Shown: positions 1-9,211 of the stretch, in pieces
How positions within the stretch are numbered: the stretch's first letter is position 1
Layout: each line of letters starts with the position of its first letter
Assembly: GCA_933822405.4 (NCBI GenBank)
Contig: CAKOGP040000668.1
Location: forward strand, 457,445 to 521,444
DNA from: Cylindrotheca closterium
Lineage: Eukaryota; Bacillariophyta; Bacillariophyceae; Bacillariales; Bacillariaceae
Direction: 5' to 3'
DNA length: 64,000 bases
Position numbers and translations under genes: made by a program
Notes under the pieces: generated by a model
Told to the model about the DNA's origin: nothing
Seen by the model: only the letters and a program-made list of their open reading frames with translations
The model's database searches: none

Positions 1-188
1 TCCTCGGCTGTGAACCAGGTGGCGTGAAACTCTTCCTTGGTGAGAGGAGTTTGAGTGCGACGTCGGACTCTTACTCGTTCACTGAATCGGACTTTCCTTT
101 TTTGGGGTAGAACGGTGTGAGCGAGTGGTTTGGCAGTCGAGATGCCATGTCGGACAGTGGGTGTGGGAGGTACGCAAATGACAGTCAT
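1..188 (-). CDS. 5' end of an uncharacterised diatom-type protein (runs off left edge)
   Basis: On the minus strand an ATG at 188 opens a frame that stays open to the window edge (62 codons). An in-frame TAA lies three codons upstream of the ATG, which supports this start. The peptide is basic, with a run K-V-R-F-S-E-R-V-R-V-R-R-R followed by T-K-E-E-F and a Trp. That order (K/R-V-x-F, basic strand, then T-x-x-E and W) recalls a short conserved block I associate with many uncharacterised diatom proteins. Function is unknown and the rest of the gene lies outside the window. A 5' exon followed by an intron is possible. Confidence 0.55.
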   Translation of the reverse strand, partial: MTVICVPPTPTVRHGISTAKPLAHTVLPQKRKVRFSERVRVRRRTQTPLTKEEFHATWFTAE

Positions 189-889
189 GGTTTATTCAAT
201 TGAGGATGAAGTCAACAATTTGAGTGCACTGAAGTTTTTGAGAGATTTGGAATTTTTGTGCCCGAGTGAGATCTTGTCTTCCCCGGAAAATCGCAGAAAG
301 TGCATGGGACTTCACGTAATTTTCAGTCATTTCGTTTCTAATTACTGACACTGTTTTCCCTTCATTTCTGAAAGTGTCTTTATTTCACCGCAATGTCTTT
401 CAATTATCCGCCCGAAAAGAAGGAATCTAATAGCTTTCGTGTTGTTGGAATCAATCAAATGAGATTTGCGACAATAGGAAAGGCTATCCTTCTAGAAGAC
501 TTTCTTTTCATTTCTATTACATATAGTGCATTGCGAAAATCAAGTGAAAATCAACTCGTACTGACTAATCGATCACTCAGGGAATTACTTGGAAAGTCTT
601 CCGATTGCAATTTGTAAAATGTAGTAGTACTAATGTATGCTCTAGTAAATTACGCCTTGATCATGCCCCATCAATTCATAACGATTGAGATGGATCTCAT
701 CTCTATCCCCCGTCTATCGTAGACGATCGCACTGGTGTCAGAAGGACCTCCTAGATAGGGAGCCAAGCTGTAACAACTGCAAAAACTGATCAAGCGCTGA
801 TCACAATTGCCGTTGCAGTAAGCTTGTCTTCAGAAATTACAACTGGAAGCTGCTTTTGCCTTTTGCCGTTTGCAGTTAATATGATTCGA
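189..889. other. intergenic, nothing recognised
   Basis: This lies between two minus-strand genes and should contain the promoter of the left-edge gene. A 74-codon ATG frame at 393-617 has no recognisable motif and was not called. The sequence at 760-830 is rich in short TGATCA/GATCA words but forms no convincing repeat. Confidence 0.5.
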
Positions 890-2086
890 TCAAGCAAGAA
901 TCGACACATCCATTGCTAGGTAACCGACTGCGTCGTCTGAAGTAATCATGTGATCGTCTGCCGATCCCGCAGACATGGTTTCATGTTTGCGGGAGGCGAA
1001 GGATGGGAAACCTTGCATTTTGCGGATTTTGTTGCAAATCTCTTCGCTGTTGTCATTATCTTCACCATGATCCATGTAGAATGGATTTTTGTTGAACGAG
1101 TCGGCATAATACTCTGGAAGCATATCCAAGGGAATTGGTTCCAACATATCGGTGTCATGGTCGTCATGCTCATCGAAGTTGAGAGGCATCAGATGATAGT
1201 CGTCACAGGCAACTTCCTTGTCCTTGTGAACAGAACTCTCAGAAGAAGAATCTTGTTCAATTGGAATTGGCTTGCCAATCGAAGTTTCTTGTTCTGTTGT
1301 AAAATTTGATTCGATAAAAAGAATCTTGGGGGACTGTGGTGCTACCTCGGATCCAGGAAGCAAGTCTTGTTGTGGAGAAAAGTAGATGTTCTTGGGAATT
1401 TCTTGTGAGGTCTCGGAGCTGTCGATGATCGCATCCTTTTGGAGATCGGGACACTGTGGAATGGGCATAAGCATGCCATTGCTGTCGGTGTGGAAATCGT
1501 TTGTGACTCTGCGCACTTGTGCATCAGGACTCACAACCTTGGCTTCTGACTTGATGGTTGGGGTGAACTTCTTGGTTTCTTCATAACTGGTCACAGACTT
1601 GGCAGCCGCCGCTTCAGCTGCGTTAGCTTGAGTGATAGACAGGTCACGAAGTGCGTGGCCGATCTTGGCTCGGATTTCGTCGTCTGATAGTTCGACCTTT
1701 CCGTTCTTCTTTGAGACGCGAAAAAAGCGGTAGCCAGCCTCTTCTCGGAGTGTGCGAGACAGTTCAACAATGAACTTTCCTCGTTCAGTTCGGTTGGCAA
1801 GCAAATCATACTTCTTCACGTTCATGCCAATTGTAATGCGGAAGCGACGGTTTCCGATGTTATTGAAACATGTTTTGCTTCTGCCACAAAGAATGTCATA
1901 TGGTCTGACGTCTTGTGTAAGATCATTGGCAGTGGCGTTGGCCTTTGCCTTTGAAGCAGTGGTAGCTGCCTTCTTGACTTCTTTCTTGTTGGGCTGCATT
2001 CTGATGACCGTAGTAATGGTGTAGAGATCCCAAAATTGCAAATCCTTAAAATATGAAGAGGTTGCCGGAATCCGACGTGAACCCAT
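890..2086 (-). CDS. DUF6824-domain protein, probable nuclear regulator
   Basis: Intact single-exon frame of 398 residues. Residues about 61-150 match the DUF6824 pattern: R-P-Y-D-I-L-C-G-R, then N-N-I-G-N-R-R-F-R, a basic region, F-F-R-V-S-K-K-N-G and D-D-E-I-R-A-K-I-G-H-A-L-R-D. The domain is abundant in diatoms and its function is unestablished; a DNA-binding role is only an inference from its basic character. The 250 residues that follow are acidic and Ser-rich without a known fold. A Lys/Ala-rich stretch (residues 34-50) precedes the domain. The start is either the ATG at 2086 or Met30 at 1999, and the second sits closer to the conserved part. Two more DUF6824 genes occur in this window (50505-51284 and 55178-57281). 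Confidence 0.88.
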   Translation of the reverse strand: MGSRRIPATSSYFKDLQFWDLYTITTVIRMQPNKKEVKKAATTASKAKANATANDLTQDVRPYDILCGRSKTCFNNIGNRRFRITIGMNVKKYDLLANRTERGKFIVELSRTLREEAGYRFFRVSKKNGKVELSDDEIRAKIGHALRDLSITQANAAEAAAAKSVTSYEETKKFTPTIKSEAKVVSPDAQVRRVTNDFHTDSNGMLMPIPQCPDLQKDAIIDSSETSQEIPKNIYFSPQQDLLPGSEVAPQSPKILFIESNFTTEQETSIGKPIPIEQDSSSESSVHKDKEVACDDYHLMPLNFDEHDDHDTDMLEPIPLDMLPEYYADSFNKNPFYMDHGEDNDNSEEICNKIRKMQGFPSFASRKHETMSAGSADDHMITSDDAVGYLAMDVSILA

Positions 2087-2389
2087 CGATTTTGTGAAAG
2101 ATCCTGCCAGGTCGGCTCAGAGATTTTCCGTAATGTCCCAATTGTGTCCGTTAAGTAAAAACTTCTGATGTGTACTTCGTCAATTTAACTTCATTCGATG
2201 AAGATGACTGTAAAGAATGTCTTGATATATCCTTAGCTGACTTCTGCCCTCATTGTACTATATTTTCTGTTCTTTGGGCTTGATAGACATTTGTAAAACT
2301 GTTCTTTGACTTCTCATCTAGAGGAGGACCTTTGTTCACACATTGCCACCGGAAAGCTAGCTTGGAAGTTCACGTTTTATGGAAAGTTA

Positions 2390-2613
2390 GCTCAGAACAT
2401 CACGTTCCCGTCGACGGATGGACGAATCCAAATTTCAAAAGTCGGCTCAGAATGTCACGTTCCCGTCGACGGAAAGACTTTGGAAGTGAAAGTCGGCTCA
2501 GAATGTCACGTTCCCGTTGACAGATGGATATAAGCTCAGAATGTCACGTTCCCATCGACGGAAAGACTTTGGCTGTGAAAAACCGCTCAGAATGTCACGT
2601 TCCCGTTGATGGA
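2390..2613. repeat. five direct repeats with core GCTCAGAATGTCACGTTCCC
   Basis: Near-identical units of about 29 bases begin at 2390, 2445, 2496, 2534 and 2585. Each carries GCTCAGAA(T/C)(G/A)TCACGTTCCC followed by GTCGACGGA or a close variant. Steps are 55, 51, 38 and 51 bases. Longer units add GGAAAGACTTTGG. Weaker half-units lie upstream (2351-2385) and downstream (about 2640-2730). The region has no credible gene. The repeated TCACGT word could be a transcription-factor site, but a decaying minisatellite is equally possible. Confidence 0.85.
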
Positions 2614-3032
2614 AAGACATTTGTATCTTCGCTTTACGGAGAAATTTAACGGAGGGTCACATTCATTCCGGATGAAGAATGAAGGAATTTTCAAAAGATG
2701 GTTGTGCAGAAGGTCAAGTTCCGGATGACGGCTGGACTATGCGAATTCTATCCTGGGCTGACGGCAAGACAGATTATGATGGATGGCAAGACGGAAGACA
2801 GAAAAAGGCTTTTCGAATTCGGCAACAGGCAGGTGCGCTGACACGCACGGCATGACCACAAATTTTCCGTTCTCCATGATGGATTCAACCGTTTCCCGAG
2901 AAGGACTTCACGTTGACATCATTGACTACTCAAAAAGGCCCATCTCCTACTGTACTGAATATACAAGGCATAACATATCTTCAGCATTGCGTGCGTAAAA
3001 TAAAAGCCCCAACCCAATAGCTCACCTTCAGC
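2614..3032. promoter_or_regulatory. upstream region of the LRR_5/ankyrin gene
   Basis: Continues the decaying repeat field to about 2740 and then runs into the 5' flank of the gene starting at 3033. No other feature is recognised. Confidence 0.35.
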
Positions 3033-4793
3033 ATGGCAGAACAGGAGGAAGAAGACTCTCCTCCCAGAGAGATATCGTTTCTTCAGCAGCAGCAGCTCTT
3101 CTTTCGCAGGGCCATCACGCACTTCACGAATCCTGATTTGTATCTTTATACTGGCCAAACGCGAGATCAAATACCCGACGATGTTTTGCACGTGCGAGTG
3201 GATCCAAGTGTTCGCGTCATTGATTGGGATACTTTTGCGGGCTGTGGCATTATGCGAACAATAGAATTGCCTTATGGTCTCGTACGCATAATGGGACGGG
3301 CTTTCATTGACTGTTATAAACTGAAAGAACCTGTAATACCACCAACCGTCAAGGAAATCGGAGACATGGCATTTTCTAGTTGTTTCGCGGTAAATTCCTT
3401 GGATCTACCAGAAGGGCTGGAGCGCATTGGGAGAGCTGCTTTTCCTTCTTGTTCTTTTCGAAATGTGAAGCTACCCAAGACGATGAATGAAGTTGGTGGT
3501 CAAAGCTTTAGTTGCTGTACGGATTTGATCTCTGTTGAAATTCCTTATGGTATGACTGCTATCCATTCAGAAGCTTTCTTTCAGTGTTTGGAACTGAGAA
3601 ATGTGGCCATCCCGGATACTGTAAACGTGATTGGGGATAATGCGTTTGAATGCTGCTTCAAACTGCAGGACAAATTCCCCGAAGAGGAAAGCTTGATTGA
3701 AGTCTTAAAGACGAGATTCGACGATTTGCCCCTGCACAAGATCTGTTACTACCATGCCTACAAATCGACCGAAGAAACGTTGCAAGAACTGTCGCAAGCG
3801 ATGATGGATATGGGTTCTTTTGAAAGTGCCGGTGAAGAGCACTTGGAGACAATGCGGCAAGATGCCTTTGGCATGACAGCCCTCCACATCTTGGCAATGT
3901 CGAAGAAGCAAGATTTAGAGCTTTATCAACTCTTGTTAGAAGCCCATCCAGACGATATAAACGTGACTGATACCTGGGGCTACTTGCCCGTCTATTATGC
4001 ATGTTTATGCGATGCTCCTCCAGAAGTCGTCCAATACCTCTTGGACACCCACAAGCAATTATCAGAGAATGCTGCCGAGGAACTTTCTTGGAAAACGATT
4101 GTCGACAACTTTTCAATCATGTTTGTTGCAGCCCATGTCTTGAAATGTGTAATATATTGGACCGTTGTCGATCGACTCAAGCAAGTCCACTGTCAGTCGT
4201 GGAAGGTGGACATAATCAATGCAATCGACATGATCCCAGACGGTGGGCGCAAGACTTGGAAGGAAAAGGATACGCAGGTCGCGGCAGTATACGATTTATT
4301 GTCATTGTACGAGCTGAAAGAGATGACTTCTCTGCTGGAATTAGCTGCATGGAAGAGCAAGATGGATCAAAATCAAGGCATGAAGAAGTATGTGAAGGGA
4401 GCCTTTGATGAAATGTCCGATCACGAGGAAGTAAACACTAAAGGAGCGTATGCGAAGCGGTTGTCCATTGCGACTCACACTACTCTCACGACACATATAT
4501 CATCGGAACCGGGAAGTGTTTCCGACCGCTACAGCATGTCGGAGCGCGGTAGTATTACTGAAAGAGAGAGCATTGTCGAACGGGGTAGCATCATTTCCAA
4601 GACAGTAGTGGAGGAAAGCCCGCATCAAGAAGAGGACAAGCTTGAAACTGTTGAAGTACAGAATGATCCCGACGCCATAGCAATTCGAAATAACTGCCGC
4701 ATCAACAGCGGTGCAGATTTGATTGTCTCGAATGTCATTCCATTCTGTTTATATCCGGTCCAGCTGCAACCATGGGAGGAGACAGAATCATGA
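3033..4793 (+). CDS. LRR_5 (BspA-like) and ankyrin-repeat protein
   Basis: Single-exon protein of 586 residues. Residues about 45-215 hold BspA-type LRR_5 repeats, seen as recurring aromatic-x-C or A-F-x-x-C elements followed by L/V-x-x-(I/V)-x-(I/L)-P (for example A-F-I-D-C-Y-K-L and V-A-I-P-D-T-V). Residues about 279-345 look like ankyrin repeats, with G-M-T-A-L-H-I-L-A and G-Y-L-P-V-Y-Y-A-C. The C-terminal third is predicted helical and ends in a Ser/Glu-rich tail with a repeated S-(E/D)-R-x-S pattern (about 490-525). LRR_5 plus ankyrin architecture is common in large diatom families of unknown role; a protein-binding scaffold is inferred. The ATG at 3033 opens an acidic N-terminus without a signal peptide, so an intracellular location is likely. 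Confidence 0.9.
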   Translation: MAEQEEEDSPPREISFLQQQQLFFRRAITHFTNPDLYLYTGQTRDQIPDDVLHVRVDPSVRVIDWDTFAGCGIMRTIELPYGLVRIMGRAFIDCYKLKEPVIPPTVKEIGDMAFSSCFAVNSLDLPEGLERIGRAAFPSCSFRNVKLPKTMNEVGGQSFSCCTDLISVEIPYGMTAIHSEAFFQCLELRNVAIPDTVNVIGDNAFECCFKLQDKFPEEESLIEVLKTRFDDLPLHKICYYHAYKSTEETLQELSQAMMDMGSFESAGEEHLETMRQDAFGMTALHILAMSKKQDLELYQLLLEAHPDDINVTDTWGYLPVYYACLCDAPPEVVQYLLDTHKQLSENAAEELSWKTIVDNFSIMFVAAHVLKCVIYWTVVDRLKQVHCQSWKVDIINAIDMIPDGGRKTWKEKDTQVAAVYDLLSLYELKEMTSLLELAAWKSKMDQNQGMKKYVKGAFDEMSDHEEVNTKGAYAKRLSIATHTTLTTHISSEPGSVSDRYSMSERGSITERESIVERGSIISKTVVEESPHQEEDKLETVEVQNDPDAIAIRNNCRINSGADLIVSNVIPFCLYPVQLQPWEETES

Positions 4794-5146
4794 ATGTAAG
4801 TGTGGCCGTGCACAATATTGAATGAATGAATCATCGAAAATGGAAGTAATCGCAATTCCTTCATGGGATAACAATCATCGGATGGAGTGAAACGGTTTGG
4901 CACCACAGTATCAGACTGATGTACTATAGACTGTAAAATAATAGAAGATAGACAGGTTCACACGGAGAGTAATACCGGTACGCCCGTTGATACCTTGAAA
5001 TCAGGAGTGACTGACTTGTTCGATTGAGAGTTTATTTCTGATCGGAAACACGTCAGTCCCTCCATTTTTCTCGCCCTTGACGACAAGAAGATACAGTATG
5101 TCAACCATTTAGTCCATCGACACAATTTTTAACGCCAATCATCACC
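4794..5146. other. intergenic, promoter side of the SulP gene
   Basis: No coding sequence was seen. One copy of the palindrome TACCGGTA is at 4973-4980, one of eight such sites scattered in the intergenic DNA of this window. Confidence 0.4.
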
Positions 5147-6874
5147 ATGAAGCTTGTTCGGATCATTGCGCTCCTATCTATCGCCACCAATTGTGGAGTG
5201 AGCGCTTGGACCAAACCCAAGCTATTTGTCAAGAAGAATGCCCCATGGAAGCGAGGACCTGTAAAAGTTGCCACCCCTGCTCCTCTCAAGGCTGAAGCTG
5301 ATGTTGTCGAAGAACCTCAAAAGACAAGATTCGATTTGCCAGAACGTCAAAAGCTATTCAAGGCAGCCACTTCGGGTCTAGCCGTTAGTCTCGCCATGGT
5401 CCCCGAGGCTGTCGCCTTTGCCTTTGTGGCTGGTGTCAATCCCTTGGTCGGTTTGTGGACGACTGTTGTTCTTGGATTTACCGCCGCCACTTTAGGAGGG
5501 CGTCCTGGAATCTGTTCCTCCGCCTCGGGAGCTGTGAGTGTCGTCATTGCCTCTTTATGTGCCTCGCATGGACCAGCGTACCTGAGTGTGTGTGCCATGA
5601 TGGCTGGTATTTTTCAAATCTTGGCCGGATCCTTTGGCCTTGGAAAACTGATCACACTAGTACCCCATCCCGTCATGCTGGGATTTGTCAATGGATTGGC
5701 CGTAGTTATGACCAAAGCCCAACTGGTGCACTTTCAATCTGGAGGAAAGTTCCTGTCCCTCTTGGATCCAGTTGGAGCTAGTACCTATGGCATTGCCGCC
5801 TTGACCATGGTGTTGGTCAAACTAATTCCCAAATTGACAAAGGCCGTCCCACCATCTTTGGGTGCAGTGACCATTGCCAGCATAGTGGTCCGCTTCTTTT
5901 CGCTTCCCACCAAAACACTAGCCGATATTGCCGGAGCTTCCACCTTTGCCGGCGGTTGGTCCGTCCTTCCAAAGATTGGGTTGCCCAAGGTCCCGTTTAC
6001 CGCCGAGACCTTTGGGATTGTCCTTCCATATGCGCTTACCATGGCAGCAGTTGGATGTTTGGAATCTCTCTTGACAATGCAAATATTGGATGGACTCGTT
6101 GACGATGGTACCAAGGGATCCGGCAAACGCGAATGTGTGGGTCAAGGCACGGGCAACATCTTGTCAGGATTGACCGGAGGCATTGGTGGATGCGCCCTTT
6201 TGGGACAGAGTATCATTAACGTCCAAAGTGGTGGTGGCATTTCTCGCTTTTCTGGAATGAGCATGGCCATATTTTTGGCCATTGGCATTGTCGCCGCTGC
6301 TCCACTTTTGGCCTCTGTGCCCATTGCTGCCTTGGTTGGCGTCATGCTGTTGGTTTGCCAGTCCACTTTCAGCTGGTCGTCTCTCCGATTGATCCGAAAG
6401 ATTCCAAAATTGGACGTCTTGGTGATTGCTCTAGTTAGTGTCCTTATGATTCAAAAGGACTTGGCCGTTGCTGTCTTTGCTGGAATCGTCATTAGTGCTT
6501 TGGGATTTGCCTACCAACAATCACAGACCTTGACAACCACTTCGTCAGGAGACGCCAATAAGAAGACTTACCGTTTGAGTGGTCCAGTCTTTTTCGGATC
6601 CACCTCGGAATTTTCGAGTCTATTTTCCAGCAAGACGGATCCTTCCACCGTGGTATTGGACTTTAGCAATTCCAAACTTGCCGACCACTCAGCGGTAGAT
6701 GCCGTCTATGGCTTGGCCGAAAAGTATACTGATTTGGGCAAGACTGTCGTTCTTCAAGGACTTTCCAAAGAAAGTACTATCCTATTGCTGAAATTTGTCA
6801 AAGGCAAGTCCAAGTTGCCATTTCAAATTGCCGGATCTATTGATGGATTGGTCCCTTCCGCGGTGCCACAATAA
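5147..6874 (+). CDS. SulP-family anion transporter with STAS domain, plastid-type presequence
   Basis: A 575-residue single-exon membrane protein. Residues about 57-450 are the SulP transport domain with many hydrophobic helices. The family-typical early region (A-V-S-L-A-M-V-P-E-A-V-A-F-A) and a G-G-I-G-G-C-A-L-L-G-Q-S-I-I-N segment resemble bacterial SulP proteins. Residues about 474-570 form a C-terminal STAS domain. SulP proteins move sulfate, bicarbonate or other anions, and BicA of cyanobacteria is a bicarbonate member; the substrate here cannot be read from sequence. The N-terminus is a signal peptide ending V-S-A with Trp next, then a Lys/Arg-rich stretch. This fits the diatom bipartite plastid presequence, in which an aromatic residue follows the cleavage site. 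A plastid envelope role is therefore inferred. Confidence 0.92.
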   Translation: MKLVRIIALLSIATNCGVSAWTKPKLFVKKNAPWKRGPVKVATPAPLKAEADVVEEPQKTRFDLPERQKLFKAATSGLAVSLAMVPEAVAFAFVAGVNPLVGLWTTVVLGFTAATLGGRPGICSSASGAVSVVIASLCASHGPAYLSVCAMMAGIFQILAGSFGLGKLITLVPHPVMLGFVNGLAVVMTKAQLVHFQSGGKFLSLLDPVGASTYGIAALTMVLVKLIPKLTKAVPPSLGAVTIASIVVRFFSLPTKTLADIAGASTFAGGWSVLPKIGLPKVPFTAETFGIVLPYALTMAAVGCLESLLTMQILDGLVDDGTKGSGKRECVGQGTGNILSGLTGGIGGCALLGQSIINVQSGGGISRFSGMSMAIFLAIGIVAAAPLLASVPIAALVGVMLLVCQSTFSWSSLRLIRKIPKLDVLVIALVSVLMIQKDLAVAVFAGIVISALGFAYQQSQTLTTTSSGDANKKTYRLSGPVFFGSTSEFSSLFSSKTDPSTVVLDFSNSKLADHSAVDAVYGLAEKYTDLGKTVVLQGLSKESTILLLKFVKGKSKLPFQIAGSIDGLVPSAVPQ

Positions 6875-7054
6875 GAAGGATCGACACCTATAACGTATGT
6901 CATGCAGCAGATGCAAGGTACTAGTAGTAAAAGAAAAATAGTGTACAGTTTTGAATCAATCAACTAATGTGATGCTCTATGTTTATTTATAAATCATTTT
7001 CTTTCTTCCAATAGCTCTAGTTCTTTTGCAAAAGCATGCATGAATGGATATTGT

Positions 7055-7810
7055 TTAGGAGGCTCCTGTCTCTGCGGTAGCAATGGCAGCAGCAGCAACA
7101 GAATCCTCGTTCACATCCGCACGCTTACGCTTTCCCAATCGGGGTGCCGTTCTTACATAGGTCTCCAATGCCTGTCGTTCTTGGGCCTTGCCCTCCAATT
7201 TGGCTTCAATTTGACTCAACAATCGATGATAGTCCCGACGATAAGTCAAAAAATGCAGGGTATTCTTGGAGAGTTCAGTAAATTGGGCTTGAAATTCCTT
7301 CTTGTCCTTGTTTTCAGCTGCTGCATCGGCAGTCTGGGACTTTTCAAAGGAGGACGCCACCGTGTAGCGCATGTTGCTCCACAATTTTAGGACCCGCTCT
7401 TCTTGGGATAGTTGCTGGATTTGCTGCTGTTGTGGTTGTGGTTGTGATTGAGGCTTCTGTGGAGGCTGTTGAGGCTGAGCCTGCCGGGAAGGTGGCTGCT
7501 GTGCTGGAGGTGGCTGCTGTGGCTTTGGTTGATATTGCGGAAGTTGGGAAGGATGTTGTTGTTGATGTTGCTGCTGTTGCTGTTGTGGATGACTTGATTG
7601 ATGAACAACATGTTGAAGAGGTGGCTGATGAGATTGCTGCTGAAGTGGAGGCTGCTGCATCTGTTGCTGCTGATAATGATGAGGATGGGGTTGTTGATGT
7701 GGAGGTTGCTGGTGTGGATACGGTTGTGGCTGTCCCACTGGAGGCACTCCCGAAGAGGATGGTTGATTATTACCATACAAAGGATTGTGTACTCGATTTG
7801 GATTGTTCAT
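7055..7810 (-). CDS. glutamine/proline-rich protein with conserved helical C-terminus
   Basis: Frame of 251 residues from the ATG at 7810. The first half is almost entirely Gln, Pro and His and encodes no fold. The second half (about residues 135-235) is normal helical protein, with L-W-S-N-M-R-Y-T-V and F-L-T-Y-R-R-D-Y-H-R-L-L, and ends near a basic L-G-K-R-K-R-A that could be a nuclear localisation signal. A Gln-rich arm plus a short helical domain is typical of transcription factors and of small Mediator subunits, but I cannot assign it to a family. The antisense 190-codon frame over this gene is a shadow of the Gln repeat. Confidence 0.75.
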   Translation of the reverse strand: MNNPNRVHNPLYGNNQPSSSGVPPVGQPQPYPHQQPPHQQPHPHHYQQQQMQQPPLQQQSHQPPLQHVVHQSSHPQQQQQQHQQQHPSQLPQYQPKPQQPPPAQQPPSRQAQPQQPPQKPQSQPQPQQQQIQQLSQEERVLKLWSNMRYTVASSFEKSQTADAAAENKDKKEFQAQFTELSKNTLHFLTYRRDYHRLLSQIEAKLEGKAQERQALETYVRTAPRLGKRKRADVNEDSVAAAAIATAETGAS

Positions 7811-8089
7811 TGTGGTTTGTGTGTGTTCGTTTTCCTCGAGAAAAGAAGGGAGTATGTTGGTACAAAGATGACAAACAATGTGATGCTATCGTGACAATTA
7901 TAAGAGACAGCAAGATCAATCTTGACGATAGTCAAATATCGAACACGGTCGAAGGCCGTACGTGGTTGGACTTTGCCAGTCATCTGAATCAATTCAATCC
8001 ATAATATTGGCCTTCAGCCTTCTCCTAGCTACCGGTAGCTACTCCCAGTCCGATAGTCAGGGAATGACAGATCAGTTTATTGTCACTGG

Positions 8090-8390
8090 TCGAATTGATA
8101 CATCTAGCAACAGACGAATTCATTTTTCTCTCCCACCATCACCCACCCTGTTGGGTACCACAGCCTTTCTTCTAGTCGGCGATAGTGCCCGGCAAGCAAG
8201 CAGGTCTCAGAAAACCCGTTTACGGGATTCCTGAGATTGGGTTTCCGGTTTGAGTTTCCGGGTTCTCTTTTGACCCAAAAGACCAGCTTCACACCATCAT
8301 AACCTCAAAACCCGCCGCCAGCTACAGTACATGCTAAATCACTCGGAATGCCAAAACGAACACCAAGCGGAAGGGTATCTTAGATACTGC
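8090..8390. repeat. dispersed repeat, copy 1 (partner at about 21880-22165)
   Basis: A block of about 300 bases is shared with 21880-22165. Shared landmarks in order: TTTTTCTCTCCCA, CACCC(A/G)CCCTGTTGGG, a GTCGGCG(A/G) segment, an imperfect inverted repeat CTCAG...CGGGAT...CTGAG (8206-8235), GAGATTGG, GCTTCACACCA, CCAGCTACA, and a final TATCTTAGATA. The copies are clearly diverged. No transposase was seen. It could be a non-autonomous element or the remnant of a duplicated transcript. Confidence 0.7.
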
Positions 8391-8399
8391 GTGACATGA

Positions 8400-8468
8400 T
8401 GATTATCTCACCTTCGTGCAAGTGATTATCTCACCTTCGTGCAAATGATTATCTCACCTTCGTGCAAG
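8400..8468. repeat. 23-bp tandem repeat, three copies
   Basis: The 23-base unit starting TGATTATCTCACCTTCGTGC occurs at 8400-8422, 8423-8445 and 8446-8468 with one mismatch. It ends 77 bases before the ATG used for the zinc-ribbon/LiaF-like gene, so it probably lies in that gene's promoter or 5' leader. Because 23 is not a multiple of three the array cannot be read through in one frame. Confidence 0.92.
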
Positions 8469-8545
8469 TGTCACTTGAACGACTTTCACAACGTTTCCAA
8501 AGTGACCAATATAAGGAGGTTCATAAAAATCAGCCATATGCTCGA

Positions 8546-9211
8546 ATGGTGAAGAATCAACCAGTCTGTAAAGCTTGTGGATACACTTCCAATCCAGTTG
8601 GGGCGAGATTTTGTTCTTCCTGTGGAACCAAGTTGAGCTTGGAAAGCGAAGACATCGCCACCATGGAAAACCCAACGGCGACCGCGGTTCCAATTTCAGA
8701 AGCCTCTCCTGCAGCAGAAGATACGGCTCGAGGAGAGGCTCAAGCAGATGCAATTCCACGTGCCATTGAGACAAACCCTGCAAGATTCTACAAGAATCCC
8801 TCAGATGAAATGCTGAAAAGTGCACCCGGTCACCATACCCACTGTGGACTTCTGTTTATCAACACGCCTACTACTTTCAACTCTGGAAAGGTCACTGTCC
8901 CTCGTGTGATTGATGTTTTTTCGATCTTGGATGGCGCAAAAATAGATCTTTCGGTTGCAGATTTTATCCACCCTGCCACCAAGGTGCGCGTCGTACCGAG
9001 TATCATGTCGGGGCTGAAAATTACTGTTCCTCAAGGGGTACGGGTAGAGGTAAAGGGACTTGCCATCCTGGGAGGGATGGAGGGACCCAAAAGACAAAAT
9101 ATTGACGTGTCCCAAGATGCTCCTCTGCTTCTAGTGAAGGGTCTGACATTGATGGGCGGCGTAAAGGTCTTAGTTAATGAACGAGTGCCACCGATTCAGG
9201 TTGTTCACTGA
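8546..9211 (+). CDS. zinc-ribbon protein with LiaF-like C-terminal domain
   Basis: From the first in-frame ATG at 8546 this encodes 221 residues. Residues about 7-27 form a zinc ribbon, C-K-A-C-G then F-C-S-S-C-G-T-K. A Glu/Ala-rich linker follows. The last about 100 residues have short strands separated by Gly-Gly pairs (I-D-L-S-V-A-D, I-T-V-P-Q-G-V-R-V-E-V, L-A-I-L-G-G, L-T-L-M-G-G-V-K-V), which resembles the LiaF/DUF2154-type C-terminal domain of bacterial cell-envelope stress proteins. The same combination occurs in bacteria; its role in a diatom is unknown. No transmembrane helix is visible. The frame extends upstream to 8426 without an ATG, so a spliced 5' exon cannot be excluded. Confidence 0.75.
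   Translation: MVKNQPVCKACGYTSNPVGARFCSSCGTKLSLESEDIATMENPTATAVPISEASPAAEDTARGEAQADAIPRAIETNPARFYKNPSDEMLKSAPGHHTHCGLLFINTPTTFNSGKVTVPRVIDVFSILDGAKIDLSVADFIHPATKVRVVPSIMSGLKITVPQGVRVEVKGLAILGGMEGPKRQNIDVSQDAPLLLVKGLTLMGGVKVLVNERVPPIQVVH

Noticed and set aside
950..1309. 119-codon plus-strand frame inside the DUF6824 gene
   Set aside because: Antisense to a frame with a recognisable conserved domain; no motif of its own.
7432..8004. 190-codon plus-strand frame opposite the Gln-rich gene
   Set aside because: It is the antisense reading of CAG/CTG-type repeats, rich in Val/Ala/Asp without a motif; the minus-strand frame ends in ordinary helical sequence.
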